NCBI GenBank assembly: GCA_014654115.1
Contig: JACWDO010000001.1
Coordinates: forward strand, 62,001-126,000
Direction: 5' to 3'
DNA length: 64,000 nucleotides
DNA from: Pelagibacterales bacterium SAG-MED17
GTDB lineage: Bacteria > Pseudomonadota > Alphaproteobacteria > Pelagibacterales > Pelagibacteraceae
In this document: piece by piece, positions 8,957 through 22,430 of the stretch
How the letters are laid out: every line of letters starts with the position of its first letter
How positions within the stretch are numbered: position 1 is the stretch's first letter
The notes under the pieces: generated by a model
Told to the model about the DNA's origin: nothing
What the model saw: only the letters and a program-made list of their open reading frames with translations
Database searches by the model: none
Program-made: the position numbers and the translations under genes

Positions 8957-11900
8957 GAAAAGAATTTAGTAAATCTGATCTATAGTTTATAGCTTCTTTT
9001 ATATTCTTTTCCTTAACATGTCCAAAACCTCTGATTTGATCAGGTATTGATGCTATTTTAACTGCCGTTTCATAGTTTGATTTATTTATTTTTGTTCCTA
9101 TGTCAGTAATTATTTGCTCATAATCTCTTATTAATTCTCTCTCTTTTTTTCTTTCGTTTAAATATCCAAATGGATCAAGCTTTGTACCTCTTAAAAATTT
9201 AAATTTTGAAAGTATTTTGAATACATTAAATAGCCATCCACCAAATTTTATTTTTAGTAATTTGCCATCTACTTTACTTTTTTTACTGAAGATTGGTGGT
9301 GCTAAATAAAAGTTATAATCAAAATCACCTTCAAAGTTTTTATTTATATCATCTACAAATTTTTTATTTGTCATTAATCTCGATACTTCATACTCATCTT
9401 TGTATGCCATTAATTTGAAATAGTTTTTTAAGACAGCTATCGAAAATTGGCTTCCATTTCCGATATTTTTATCTATCTTTCTTGCATAGCTTACAAGATG
9501 TTCAAATTTTTCAGCATATTTTATATTTTGATAACCTTCTAAAAATTTAAATCTATTCTGATATTTTTCCTCAAAACCTTGTAATATTTCTGTCTCATCT
9601 TTGATTATATCTACAACCTCATCTTTTAAGTTTTCATAATGTCTACCAAACCTAAATGCATCTATATTATCTTTTACACTTGCACCATTTAATTCAATTG
9701 CTTTTTCAATTGCTAAAGCTGAAATTGGTATCAGGCCTGCTTGATATGCAACTCCAACATTAAACATATTTGATAATATTGAATTTCCTAAAATCTTAGA
9801 TGTAATTTTATTTGAAGATATAAACTTTATATTTTCTTGACCTGCTATATTAATTAAATTATCTCTCATTTCATCAAAAGGTAAATAAAAATTTTTATCC
9901 CTTGTAAAATCTCCAGGCATAACCTCATCTGTATTAATTATTAACTTTGAAATTTTTTTATCTAAGGTTTTTATTATTTCTAAATCGTTAGATACAAGTA
10001 AATCAAATCCCAGAAGTAAGTTTGTATCACCATAAGATAACCTTATTGCTCCAACATCTTTTGGTTTATCAAAAATTCTTAAGAAACTTTTAACAGCTCC
10101 ACCTTTTTGAGCTAGTCCAGTCATATCTAAAACCCCTGATCCTTTTCCATCTATTTGAGCAGCGGTTGCAAGCACAGCTCCAATAGTAACAACTCCTGTA
10201 CCACCAATACCAGCAATCATTATCCCAAAAGACTTATTAATTGATGGTAATATTGGATCGTCTATCTTTGAATTTATTTTATTAATTAAATTATCATCAT
10301 AATTTTTCTTAAGTCTTATATCTCCCTCTAAACTTACGAAACTTGGACAAAAACCATCTACACATGTGTAATCTTTGTTACAAGAAGATTGGTCAATTTG
10401 TCTTTTTCTTCCATATTCAGTTTCAACAGGTGCAATAGAAACACAATTTGATTGTATTCCACAATCTCCACAACCTTCACATAAGTCTTTATTTATAAAA
10501 ATTTTTTTCTTAGGCTCTTCCAAGATACCTTTTTTTCTTCTCCTTCTTTTCTCAGCTGCACAGGTTTGATCATAAATTATTACAGTTGTTCCATTAATTT
10601 TGCTTAATTCAACCTGAACATCTATAATATTTTTTCTATCATAAACTTTAGAATTTCGCGCAAAGCCTCCTGTATCTCTATATTTTTCAATTTCATCTGT
10701 AACTATCGCAATTTCTTCGACTCCTTCTGCTTCAAGTTGTTTAGACATTTGAGCAACTGTTGGTAATCCATCTAATGCTTGACCTCCTGTCAAAGCAACG
10801 GCATCATTATACAAAATCTTAAATGTCATTTTAGTTTTTGCTGCAACGGCATGTCTTATGGAGAGAATACCGGAGTGAATATAAGTCCCATCTCCCATAT
10901 TTTGAAAAACGTGGTCTGTATTACTAAATACAGATTCACCAACCCAAGTCGCTCCTTCTGATCCCATTTGCGAGAACCCTTCATTATCTCTCTCCATATG
11001 TTCAACTAGATAAGCACAACTGATGCCTGTAATTGCCCTACTGCCCTCTGGTATTCTAGTTGATGTATTATGAGGGCACCCAGAGCAAAAATGAGGAACT
11101 CTTTTCAAAGAGATATTTGAATTAGTTTCTTCTTTTAAAGACTTTAATTTTTTTGAAAGATTATTTACTTCATCTGGTAAATTGAGATAATTTATTATTT
11201 CAGAGATTTTTAAGCCAATTTCTCCTGGATCTAAAGCTCCAGATGAAACAAATAAATCGTTATTATTTTCATCATTTTTTCCCACAACTTTTACATTTAA
11301 ATTTTTATTAAATAAAATTTCTTTGACTTGTGTTTCAATGATTGATCTCTTTTCTTCTACAACAATGATTTTTTCTAAATTTTCCGCAAAATTTTTAATT
11401 ATCGTTTCCTCTAATGGCCAAGGCATAGCAATTTTAAGAAATTTAATTCCTACTTGATTAGCAACATATTTGTTTATTCCAATTTTTTCTAAACCTAATT
11501 TTGTATCTAAAAATGATTTTCCTGTACTAATTATTCCAACTTTTGGATTTTCTGAGTCAAAAATTATTTTATTTAAATTATTTTTTTTACAAAATTCTTT
11601 TACATATTTTATTTTATGATGATGTAACCGATATTCTTTTTCTTGCGCGGTATCCTTGAGTCTTATATTTAAACCTTCAGATGGATAGTTTTCATTTGAA
11701 ATATCTACAATTTTTAACCTATTTTCATCTAAATCAACTGTTGCTCCTGAACTTACATTATCATGAACACATTTTATTCCAACCCAACATCCACTTTTTC
11801 TAGATAATTCAATTCCAATTATTCCATAATCTAATATTTCTTGAACACCACTTGGATTAAAAAAAGGTATCATCGCATCAATCATTGCAAATTCACTTTG

Positions 11901-12362
11901 ATGAGAAGTTGTTGAAGACTCACATATATGATCATCTCCCATTAAAGCAATGACACCACCAAATTTTGAACTACCAGCTAAGTTTACATGTTTTAAAGCA
12001 TCTCCCGCTCTATCTACGCCTGGCCCTTTACCATACCATATACCAAAAACACCGTCATATTTATCTTTTTTTCTTAGATTAACTTGCTGTGTGCCCCATA
12101 AAGAAGTTGCCGCAAGTTCTTCATTTATTCCTGGTTGAAAAAAAATATTGTTTTCATTCAAATATTTTTTGTTTTTTAATATCTGCTGGTCATAACCTCC
12201 TAGAGGAGATCCTCTATATCCAGATATATAACACGCAGTATTTAAGTTTTTTTGTTTATCTCTTCTTGCTTGAACAATTGGGACTCGAACAAGTGCTTGG
12301 GCACCAGTTAAAAATCTAGTGCCTTTACTTAATTTATATTTGTCTTCAAGTTTAATTTCCAC
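8943..12362 (-). CDS. Fused indolepyruvate ferredoxin oxidoreductase (alpha/beta, IorA-IorB type)
   Basis: 1139 aa; N-terminal GYRGSPLGGYDQ, TPP domain HFCSGCPHNTSTR, 4Fe-4S CEGCGDCGIQSNC, C-terminal GIGGTGVVTIGAVLATAA. Confidence 0.9.
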   Translation of the reverse strand: MEIKLEDKYKLSKGTRFLTGAQALVRVPIVQARRDKQKNLNTACYISGYRGSPLGGYDQQILKNKKYLNENNIFFQPGINEELAATSLWGTQQVNLRKKDKYDGVFGIWYGKGPGVDRAGDALKHVNLAGSSKFGGVIALMGDDHICESSTTSHQSEFAMIDAMIPFFNPSGVQEILDYGIIGIELSRKSGCWVGIKCVHDNVSSGATVDLDENRLKIVDISNENYPSEGLNIRLKDTAQEKEYRLHHHKIKYVKEFCKKNNLNKIIFDSENPKVGIISTGKSFLDTKLGLEKIGINKYVANQVGIKFLKIAMPWPLEETIIKNFAENLEKIIVVEEKRSIIETQVKEILFNKNLNVKVVGKNDENNNDLFVSSGALDPGEIGLKISEIINYLNLPDEVNNLSKKLKSLKEETNSNISLKRVPHFCSGCPHNTSTRIPEGSRAITGISCAYLVEHMERDNEGFSQMGSEGATWVGESVFSNTDHVFQNMGDGTYIHSGILSIRHAVAAKTKMTFKILYNDAVALTGGQALDGLPTVAQMSKQLEAEGVEEIAIVTDEIEKYRDTGGFARNSKVYDRKNIIDVQVELSKINGTTVIIYDQTCAAEKRRRRKKGILEEPKKKIFINKDLCEGCGDCGIQSNCVSIAPVETEYGRKRQIDQSSCNKDYTCVDGFCPSFVSLEGDIRLKKNYDDNLINKINSKIDDPILPSINKSFGIMIAGIGGTGVVTIGAVLATAAQIDGKGSGVLDMTGLAQKGGAVKSFLRIFDKPKDVGAIRLSYGDTNLLLGFDLLVSNDLEIIKTLDKKISKLIINTDEVMPGDFTRDKNFYLPFDEMRDNLINIAGQENIKFISSNKITSKILGNSILSNMFNVGVAYQAGLIPISALAIEKAIELNGASVKDNIDAFRFGRHYENLKDEVVDIIKDETEILQGFEEKYQNRFKFLEGYQNIKYAEKFEHLVSYARKIDKNIGNGSQFSIAVLKNYFKLMAYKDEYEVSRLMTNKKFVDDINKNFEGDFDYNFYLAPPIFSKKSKVDGKLLKIKFGGWLFNVFKILSKFKFLRGTKLDPFGYLNERKKERELIRDYEQIITDIGTKINKSNYETAVKIASIPDQIRGFGHVKEKNIKEAINYRSDLLNSFHENT

Positions 12363-12376
12363 ACTAACTAACTTTA

Positions 12377-13618
12377 TTAGGCAAATCTAACTGAACTATA
12401 AGGTTTTAAATCCATATTAGTATTTTCATTTGCAATCATACCAGAGACTATTTTTCCAGAAATTGCACCTAAAGTCCATCCTAAATGATGATGACCAAAA
12501 GAGTAAAATACATTTTTGTAGTTTTTTGATGGTCCAATTATTGGTAAAAAGTCTGGTAGCGTTGGTCTGAATCCCAACCACTCATCTTTATGTTCGGGTA
12601 AACCATCTAACATATCTTTTGCATTTAAAATTAAATTTTTGATCCTAGATTTTGATAAAGCATTTTGTAGACCACCAAATTCGACAGTACCAACTACTCT
12701 TAACCCCTGATCCATCGGTGACATTCCAAACCCTCTATTTGAATAAACTACAGGTCTAGATATTAAATGATCAAAATCTTTAAAGTGAACATGGTACCCT
12801 CTTTCAGTATCTAGTGGAATATTTTCATGAAGTTTATCAGTAAGTTTTTTTGAAAACGCGCCACATGCAATTACCAATTTATCAAAAACAAATCTCTGAG
12901 TTTCTGATCTTAAAACTGGTTTTTCTTCATCAAAATTCAAATCTTGAATATTTAGTTTTAAAAATTTTCCACCTTTATTTACAAAATTTTGAAATAATTT
13001 TAATAGTATTTTTTTCGGATTTCTTGCATGTCTTGCATAATCATAAAAAACACCTCCGTGATAAAATGGTTTTAAATTTGGTTCTAAATCATGTATTTCT
13101 TTTTTATTTACTATTTGTTGTTTAACACCTAGATCATTCCTAATTTTTATTTCTAACTCTCTACTCTTTAAATTTTTTTCATTCCAAACATATAAAATTC
13201 CATTATTTTCAACTAAACCTTCTAAATCTATCTCTTCGAATAGTTCATCATACGCGAGTAAAGATTGATCTAAAATTTGATGCATATTTTTTGCTGTATG
13301 CATCATTTTATTGTTAGTGCAATTCGTCAAAAACTTTGTAAACCAAGGAATCATTTTTGGAATATAGTTCCATTTAAGCGCTAACGGTCCTCTTGAGCTT
13401 AAAAGCATTGAAGGAACATCACTGACAATATCTGGTCTGTTTAGAGGAACTGATGCATATGGAGAAAAGTGGCCTGCATTTCCATAAGAAGCAGCGTTTC
13501 CAGGTTCATCTCTATCGAATAAAATTACTTGATAACCTTTTTTCTGTAAGAAAAGTGCATTGCATACACCTTGAATACCTGCTCCAATTATACCAACTTT
13601 TAACATTTTTTCTGACAT
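12377..13618 (-). CDS. FAD-dependent D-amino acid dehydrogenase/oxidase (DadA-like)
   Basis: 413 aa; VGIIGAGIQGVCNALFLQKKGYQVILFDRDEPGNAASYGNAG; C-terminal GHHHLGWTLGAISGKIVS. Confidence 0.85.
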   Translation of the reverse strand: MSEKMLKVGIIGAGIQGVCNALFLQKKGYQVILFDRDEPGNAASYGNAGHFSPYASVPLNRPDIVSDVPSMLLSSRGPLALKWNYIPKMIPWFTKFLTNCTNNKMMHTAKNMHQILDQSLLAYDELFEEIDLEGLVENNGILYVWNEKNLKSRELEIKIRNDLGVKQQIVNKKEIHDLEPNLKPFYHGGVFYDYARHARNPKKILLKLFQNFVNKGGKFLKLNIQDLNFDEEKPVLRSETQRFVFDKLVIACGAFSKKLTDKLHENIPLDTERGYHVHFKDFDHLISRPVVYSNRGFGMSPMDQGLRVVGTVEFGGLQNALSKSRIKNLILNAKDMLDGLPEHKDEWLGFRPTLPDFLPIIGPSKNYKNVFYSFGHHHLGWTLGAISGKIVSGMIANENTNMDLKPYSSVRFA

Positions 13619-13691
13619 TAAAAAAATATAGTTTGTAAGATAAATTATAATAGATGCTATTTGATCGCGGGAGCTAACCGTTTACTATATC

Positions 13692-14822
13692 TTAGCTGCC
13701 AATTGGATCTCGGCTGTAAATCTTACAACTCATCACAATGCTTAAACCTAGCATTATTGATAGCATTGAGGATCCACCATATGACATTATAGGAAGTGGC
13801 GCACCAACAATTGGTAATAGTCCAAGAACCATCGCTATATTTACAAAAATATATAAAAATAAAGCTGATGCAAAACCAAAACAGTATAGTTTTGCAAAAA
13901 ATGATCTACTTAAAAAACCAATCCTTATTATTCTGTAAATTAAAAGAGCGTAAAGAAAAATTAATATGATTGAGCCTACAAATCCAAATTCTTCTGAAAA
14001 AAGAGTGAAAATAAAGTCAGTGTGTTTTTCAGGTAAGAATTCGAGATAACTTTGTGTACCTTGTAAGAAACCTTTGCCCAAAAATCCACCTGAGCCAATC
14101 GCTATTTTAGATTGAATTATTTGATAGCCTGCACCTAAAGGATCTCTTTCTGGATTAAAAAAAGTTAATATCCTTGATTTTTGGTATGGTTTTAAAATTG
14201 AAATTACAAATGGTAGCGAAACCAGTAATATTAAACCTGAATATACAAAATATTTTAAATTAAGTCCCGCTAACCATATAATTACCAAGCCACTCCCTGC
14301 TATCAAGATTGCAGTTCCTAGATCGGGTTGAGTTATAACTAAATAACAAGGAATTAATAAAAGTATAATTGGTTGTAACAGATATTTATAACTCTGAATA
14401 TCTGAGCTTTGTATGCGATGATAATATCTTGCAAAACAGACTATTACAGCAATTTTCATTAATTCTGAAGGTTGAAGGTTCATTATAAAAAGATTTATCC
14501 ATCGCTTGGATCCAGAGGCAGAGATTCCAAAAAACATTACAAATAAGAGTAGTAATATTCCAAGAATATAAAAAATATATGCCTGTCTATACCAAGCTGA
14601 AACTCTTATAAATGATAAAATTAAAAACATAGAAAAAAACACCATAAATCTAATTAGATGATTTTTGGTGTAAAAAGAAAAGTTCCCACTCTCAGTAGAA
14701 TATATTGAAAACACACTTAATGAACCTATTATGGCAACGATTATTATTAAAAAATAGTCCACTGCCTTGAGTTTATCAATAAATGAATAACTGGTAGAAT
14801 TTAGAGACGTTGAAAGTATCAT
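13692..14822 (-). CDS. rodA: Rod shape-determining protein RodA (SEDS glycosyltransferase)
   Basis: 376 aa, SEDS motifs (LPEKHTDFIFTLFSEEFGFVGS, PLPIMSYGGSSM). Confidence 0.93.
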   Translation of the reverse strand: MILSTSLNSTSYSFIDKLKAVDYFLIIIVAIIGSLSVFSIYSTESGNFSFYTKNHLIRFMVFFSMFLILSFIRVSAWYRQAYIFYILGILLLLFVMFFGISASGSKRWINLFIMNLQPSELMKIAVIVCFARYYHRIQSSDIQSYKYLLQPIILLLIPCYLVITQPDLGTAILIAGSGLVIIWLAGLNLKYFVYSGLILLVSLPFVISILKPYQKSRILTFFNPERDPLGAGYQIIQSKIAIGSGGFLGKGFLQGTQSYLEFLPEKHTDFIFTLFSEEFGFVGSIILIFLYALLIYRIIRIGFLSRSFFAKLYCFGFASALFLYIFVNIAMVLGLLPIVGAPLPIMSYGGSSMLSIMLGLSIVMSCKIYSRDPIGS

Positions 14823-16765
14823 GCAATATTTTTTAAATCTTTTCTAATTTTTTCTCTTAATTCATGCCTATCTATAATTTTTTTTATTAGTTTATTTGCT
14901 AGTGGTGCAGCTGCTTTGCTGCCAGAACCTCCATGCTCTATCAAAACACTAAGGGAATATCTTGGTTTATCAAAAGGTGCAAATGCAATATATAAAGCAT
15001 GATCTCTACTTTTATATTCTATCTCTTCAAGGTCTAAATCAAGCTCTCTATCTTGATCGGTAATTCTTTTAACTTGAGAAGTTCCAGTTTTTCCAGCAAA
15101 TTTATATTTATCCTCTTTGTGCCTAGATCTGAATGAGGTTCCAAATTGTTCGTTAGTTGACCCATACATTGCATCCAGAACTAACTTTAAATTATTTGGA
15201 TTTCTGTAAAGTCTTTCATAGTGTTTAAATTGATGATCTTTCAAAATATTTTGACTTACAGATTTGTTTTTTTCACTTTCAATTTTAGATTTAATCATTT
15301 CTAAATCTATTTCTTTATCATAAATTAAATTTGGCTTAATCTTGTAACCCCCATTAGCTAATTGGGCTGTCATCAAACATAATTGAAGTGGAGTAGTCTG
15401 AATATAACCTTGTCCTATTCCAGTAATTACAGTTTCGCCAAGATACCAAGACTGTTCTAAAACTTGTTTTTTCCATTTTGTTGAGGGAACAATTCCTTTT
15501 TTTTCTTCTAAAAAAAAATCTTCTAAAACTTTTGAACCTAGGCCATATCTTTTTGCAATTAATGAAAGCTTATCAACACCTAAAAGCCTTGCGACCTCAT
15601 AAAAATAAATGTCACATGACTGTTTAATGGCATTTCTCATACTCATTAATCCATGACCATTTTTTTTCCAACAATGATATCTTTCTCCATACAATTCATA
15701 TGGATGATCATGGCCTTTACAGTTTACTTTAAACTTTGTATCAATTATTCCATATTCTAGTGCGGCAAGTGCAACTAAAGGTTTTATAGTCGATCCTGGA
15801 GAATATAATCCAGCTAATGATTTGTTAATCAAAGGCCTTAACTTATTATTTTTAATTTCATTCCAATCTTTAGTGCTTATTCCATGTGTAAACTTATTTG
15901 GATCGTAGGTTGGGGACGATGCCATGGCAATTACTTCACCTGTGTATATGTCCATAACACATATTGAGCCTGCTTGGTTTTTTAATAACTCTTGAGCCAA
16001 TTGCTGAATTTCTAAGTCTATGGTCGTTCTTAAATTTTCACCTTGAGTTTCTTTGTTATAACTAATTTCACTTATTTTTTTTCCTGATGCATTTACCTCA
16101 TATCTTTTGGTTCCATGATTTCCTATTAAGTCAGAATCTTTTGAATTTTCAATTCCAATTTTTCCAACTTTTAAACCTGGCACAAAGTTTTCTTCTATTT
16201 TTTTTTTATTTTGAATATCTTTGGTTGTTGCATCACCCACATAACCAACAACATGTACTAAATCATTAGAATAAGGATAATGTCTTGAAGTAGATAAAAC
16301 TGGCTTTGCACCTTCCAATTCATGCAGGTACAAATTTAATTTAGAAAATTCTTTCCACGATAAATTTTCAGAAATTATTAGAGTATCCCATGGCTTAGAC
16401 TTTTCTCTCTTTTCATATATTTTTTTTATTTCATCCTCTTTAAGGCTTATAATATTTTTAAGTTTAAAAATTGAATTATTAAAATTAGAAACCTCCTCAA
16501 GAGATAAATGAACTTGATAAACTCTTTGATTGTCTGCGATAACATTATTAAAATAATCAGTTATTATTCCTCTTTGAGGTGGAGTTTTCCATTCTCTTAT
16601 TCTATTTTTATCAGATAAAACTTCATATTTTTGCTTTTCAGAAATTTGAAGATTATATAATCTTGAAGTAACAATTCCAAGTAATCCAATCTTTGCTGCA
16701 ACTAAAACAAAAAGTCTTCTACTTATAATTTTATTTTTATTTAAACTACCTATTTTTTTTATCAT
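14819..16765 (-). CDS. mrdA: Penicillin-binding protein 2
   Basis: 648 aa; SPGSTIKP and KTGTSQV transpeptidase motifs; next to rodA. Confidence 0.93.
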   Translation of the reverse strand: MIKKIGSLNKNKIISRRLFVLVAAKIGLLGIVTSRLYNLQISEKQKYEVLSDKNRIREWKTPPQRGIITDYFNNVIADNQRVYQVHLSLEEVSNFNNSIFKLKNIISLKEDEIKKIYEKREKSKPWDTLIISENLSWKEFSKLNLYLHELEGAKPVLSTSRHYPYSNDLVHVVGYVGDATTKDIQNKKKIEENFVPGLKVGKIGIENSKDSDLIGNHGTKRYEVNASGKKISEISYNKETQGENLRTTIDLEIQQLAQELLKNQAGSICVMDIYTGEVIAMASSPTYDPNKFTHGISTKDWNEIKNNKLRPLINKSLAGLYSPGSTIKPLVALAALEYGIIDTKFKVNCKGHDHPYELYGERYHCWKKNGHGLMSMRNAIKQSCDIYFYEVARLLGVDKLSLIAKRYGLGSKVLEDFFLEEKKGIVPSTKWKKQVLEQSWYLGETVITGIGQGYIQTTPLQLCLMTAQLANGGYKIKPNLIYDKEIDLEMIKSKIESEKNKSVSQNILKDHQFKHYERLYRNPNNLKLVLDAMYGSTNEQFGTSFRSRHKEDKYKFAGKTGTSQVKRITDQDRELDLDLEEIEYKSRDHALYIAFAPFDKPRYSLSVLIEHGGSGSKAAAPLANKLIKKIIDRHELREKIRKDLKNIA

Positions 16766-17276
16766 TCTCTGTAACTAGCATCATATTATCTATCCAAATA
16801 AATATTTTGAAAAATATAGGGTAAATTAAAAATGTAACGAATAAACCCAGTATTAAACTTTCATAGACTATTGGAATTCTAAATATTGTTACTAATATAA
16901 TGTAATTTACTGATCCTACAATTAAAATTGCTATCAAAAATGATACCCAATCATAAATTAAATTGTACATGACAATTCTATTTCGTATAAAGGCTCCAAT
17001 CACCGATAATGATAAATAGTCTAGAGAAGAAATTCCAATTGGAAAACTTTGAACTACATCATTTATAATACCTGCAAAGAAAATTAATCCATAACCTAGA
17101 TGTTCCGGTTTTTTTAAACTCCAGAAGAATACAATTATGTAGCTAAAGTTTATTATAAAATCATAATTTTTATAAATAATATTAATATTTAAATCTAAAA
17201 TTAAGACAAGGAATAGAATTAAAGTAGGTAGACTTGTAATTGTCTTAGAATAAATTCTGTTAGCAAACAAACTCAC
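16746..17276 (-). CDS. mreD: Rod shape-determining protein MreD
   Basis: 176 aa membrane protein in mreBCD order. Confidence 0.85.
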   Translation of the reverse strand: MSLFANRIYSKTITSLPTLILFLVLILDLNINIIYKNYDFIINFSYIIVFFWSLKKPEHLGYGLIFFAGIINDVVQSFPIGISSLDYLSLSVIGAFIRNRIVMYNLIYDWVSFLIAILIVGSVNYIILVTIFRIPIVYESLILGLFVTFLIYPIFFKIFIWIDNMMLVTENDKKNR

Positions 17277-18115
17277 TTTTTAAAATAAACCTTAACATAT
17301 TTAATTTGATCAAAATCAGTGAAAAATCTCACAGATTTTTGACTATTTTTAATAATTATTTTACCTACAGGTATTCCAGAGGAGATAATTCCATCGGTTC
17401 CCGAAGTATAAACTATATGGCCCTCTTCAACTTGATTTTTTTCAGGTAAGTATTCTATATCACCAAATATTTTACTTCCATTGCCAGAAACCATTGCGCT
17501 TGTCCCATCTGGTTCAATTATTACTGGTATCTTACTATTAAGGTCATTGATTAATAAAACTCTGGAAGTTAGGTAATTAACGCCAACAACTTTACCTACA
17601 AAATACGAACCGCTCCTCACAGCTGACCCTAATTTAATATCGTGTTTAAAACCTTTATTAATCACAATTGATCTAAGATATGGGCTCTCCTGATCTAGTA
17701 AAATTTTGGTTACATGATAATTATCAGAAAAAAGACTCTTTTCTTCAATCAACTCATTTAGCCTTATATTTTCTTCTTTTAAAAATTGATTTTCAAATTT
17801 TAACTCTTGAATATTTAATTTTGTATTTTTAAGTTTTTTATTTTCTTCATATATTTTTAAATAATCATTAAAACCATGATAAGTATTTTTTACTGACGAA
17901 AATGGTAATGCTATAAAATATGAAGTTTTAAAAATAACATCTTTTGCAAATATTCTAAATTGATTTACAGGTCCTGTTTTAAAATATTCTAATGATAAAA
18001 TAATTATGGATACTATGATTAAAGTTAAAAGTGAAAATTTTTGTCTGTTACCTTTATTTAAAAAAATTGATCGTGCAGATATGACAAAATCGTCTCTGCC
18101 CATTTCCTTAGACAT
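17273..18115 (-). CDS. mreC: Rod shape-determining protein MreC
   Basis: 280 aa; NEL-type coiled coil then VINKGFKHDIKLGSAV...GKVVGVNYLTSRVLLINDLNSKIPV. Confidence 0.92.
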   Translation of the reverse strand: MSKEMGRDDFVISARSIFLNKGNRQKFSLLTLIIVSIIILSLEYFKTGPVNQFRIFAKDVIFKTSYFIALPFSSVKNTYHGFNDYLKIYEENKKLKNTKLNIQELKFENQFLKEENIRLNELIEEKSLFSDNYHVTKILLDQESPYLRSIVINKGFKHDIKLGSAVRSGSYFVGKVVGVNYLTSRVLLINDLNSKIPVIIEPDGTSAMVSGNGSKIFGDIEYLPEKNQVEEGHIVYTSGTDGIISSGIPVGKIIIKNSQKSVRFFTDFDQIKYVKVYFKK

Positions 18116-18120
18116 TTTAA

Positions 18121-20744
<2,624 letters not shown>

Positions 20745-20834
20745 TTTATTAATTTAAGCAAAAACATCATACATGCTCACGCTCAGATTGCAAAATAAAA
20801 TGGCTAATTTAGGCCAAATAAAACAATATTTAAT

Positions 20835-21869
<1,035 letters not shown>

Positions 21870-21881
21870 TTAATTTTTAAT

Positions 21882-22430
21882 TTATTTAAATATTTCTGAT
21901 CCTCTTGTCATAGCAACTGCGCCTGTTCTTGATACACTTACTAAACCAAATTTTTTTAAGTTTTTTGTCATATTGTCTATTTCTCTTCTTAATGCTGTAA
22001 TTTGAATAACGTTTGATTTGCTTGTTTTGTCCAATAGAACTGGATTAAAATTTTTACAGGCATCTAAAGCTTTACTTAATTTAATATTATTTGCTACGAA
22101 CTTAAATAATGCCATTTCTTTAAAAATTACGTTTTTATCATCTCTTTTAAAGTCTGCAACTTTATGAACTGGTACTAGTTTTTTTAATTGAAGTTTAATT
22201 TGATCAACTACTTGAGGTGTACCAGTTGTTACAATTGTTATTCTTGAAATATTTTGTTTTTGGTCAACTTCAGCCACAGCCAATGACTCAATATTATATC
22301 CTCTTCCAGAAAATAATCCCACAACTCTTGCTAAAACTCCTGTCTCATTATCTACCCATACTACTATTATGTGAGTATTAAATTTTTGTTTTTTTCCAGC
22401 AACACTATATGCTGATTTTGAATTCGCCAT
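21882..22430 (-). CDS. ilvH: Acetolactate synthase small subunit
   Basis: 182 aa ACT domain; VWVDNETGVLARVVGLFSGRGYNIESLAV. Confidence 0.95.
   Translation of the reverse strand: MANSKSAYSVAGKKQKFNTHIIVVWVDNETGVLARVVGLFSGRGYNIESLAVAEVDQKQNISRITIVTTGTPQVVDQIKLQLKKLVPVHKVADFKRDDKNVIFKEMALFKFVANNIKLSKALDACKNFNPVLLDKTSKSNVIQITALRREIDNMTKNLKKFGLVSVSRTGAVAMTRGSEIFK

Noticed and set aside
12378-13618. Precise substrate of the DadA-like and IOR enzymes
   Set aside because: Sequence reading alone does not resolve substrate; left as family-level calls.
20797-20820. Possible terminator between ilvC and leuA (TGGCCTAAATTAGCCATTTTATTTT on the minus strand)
   Set aside because: Stem is only about 4 bp with a possible bulge; too weak to call without expression data.
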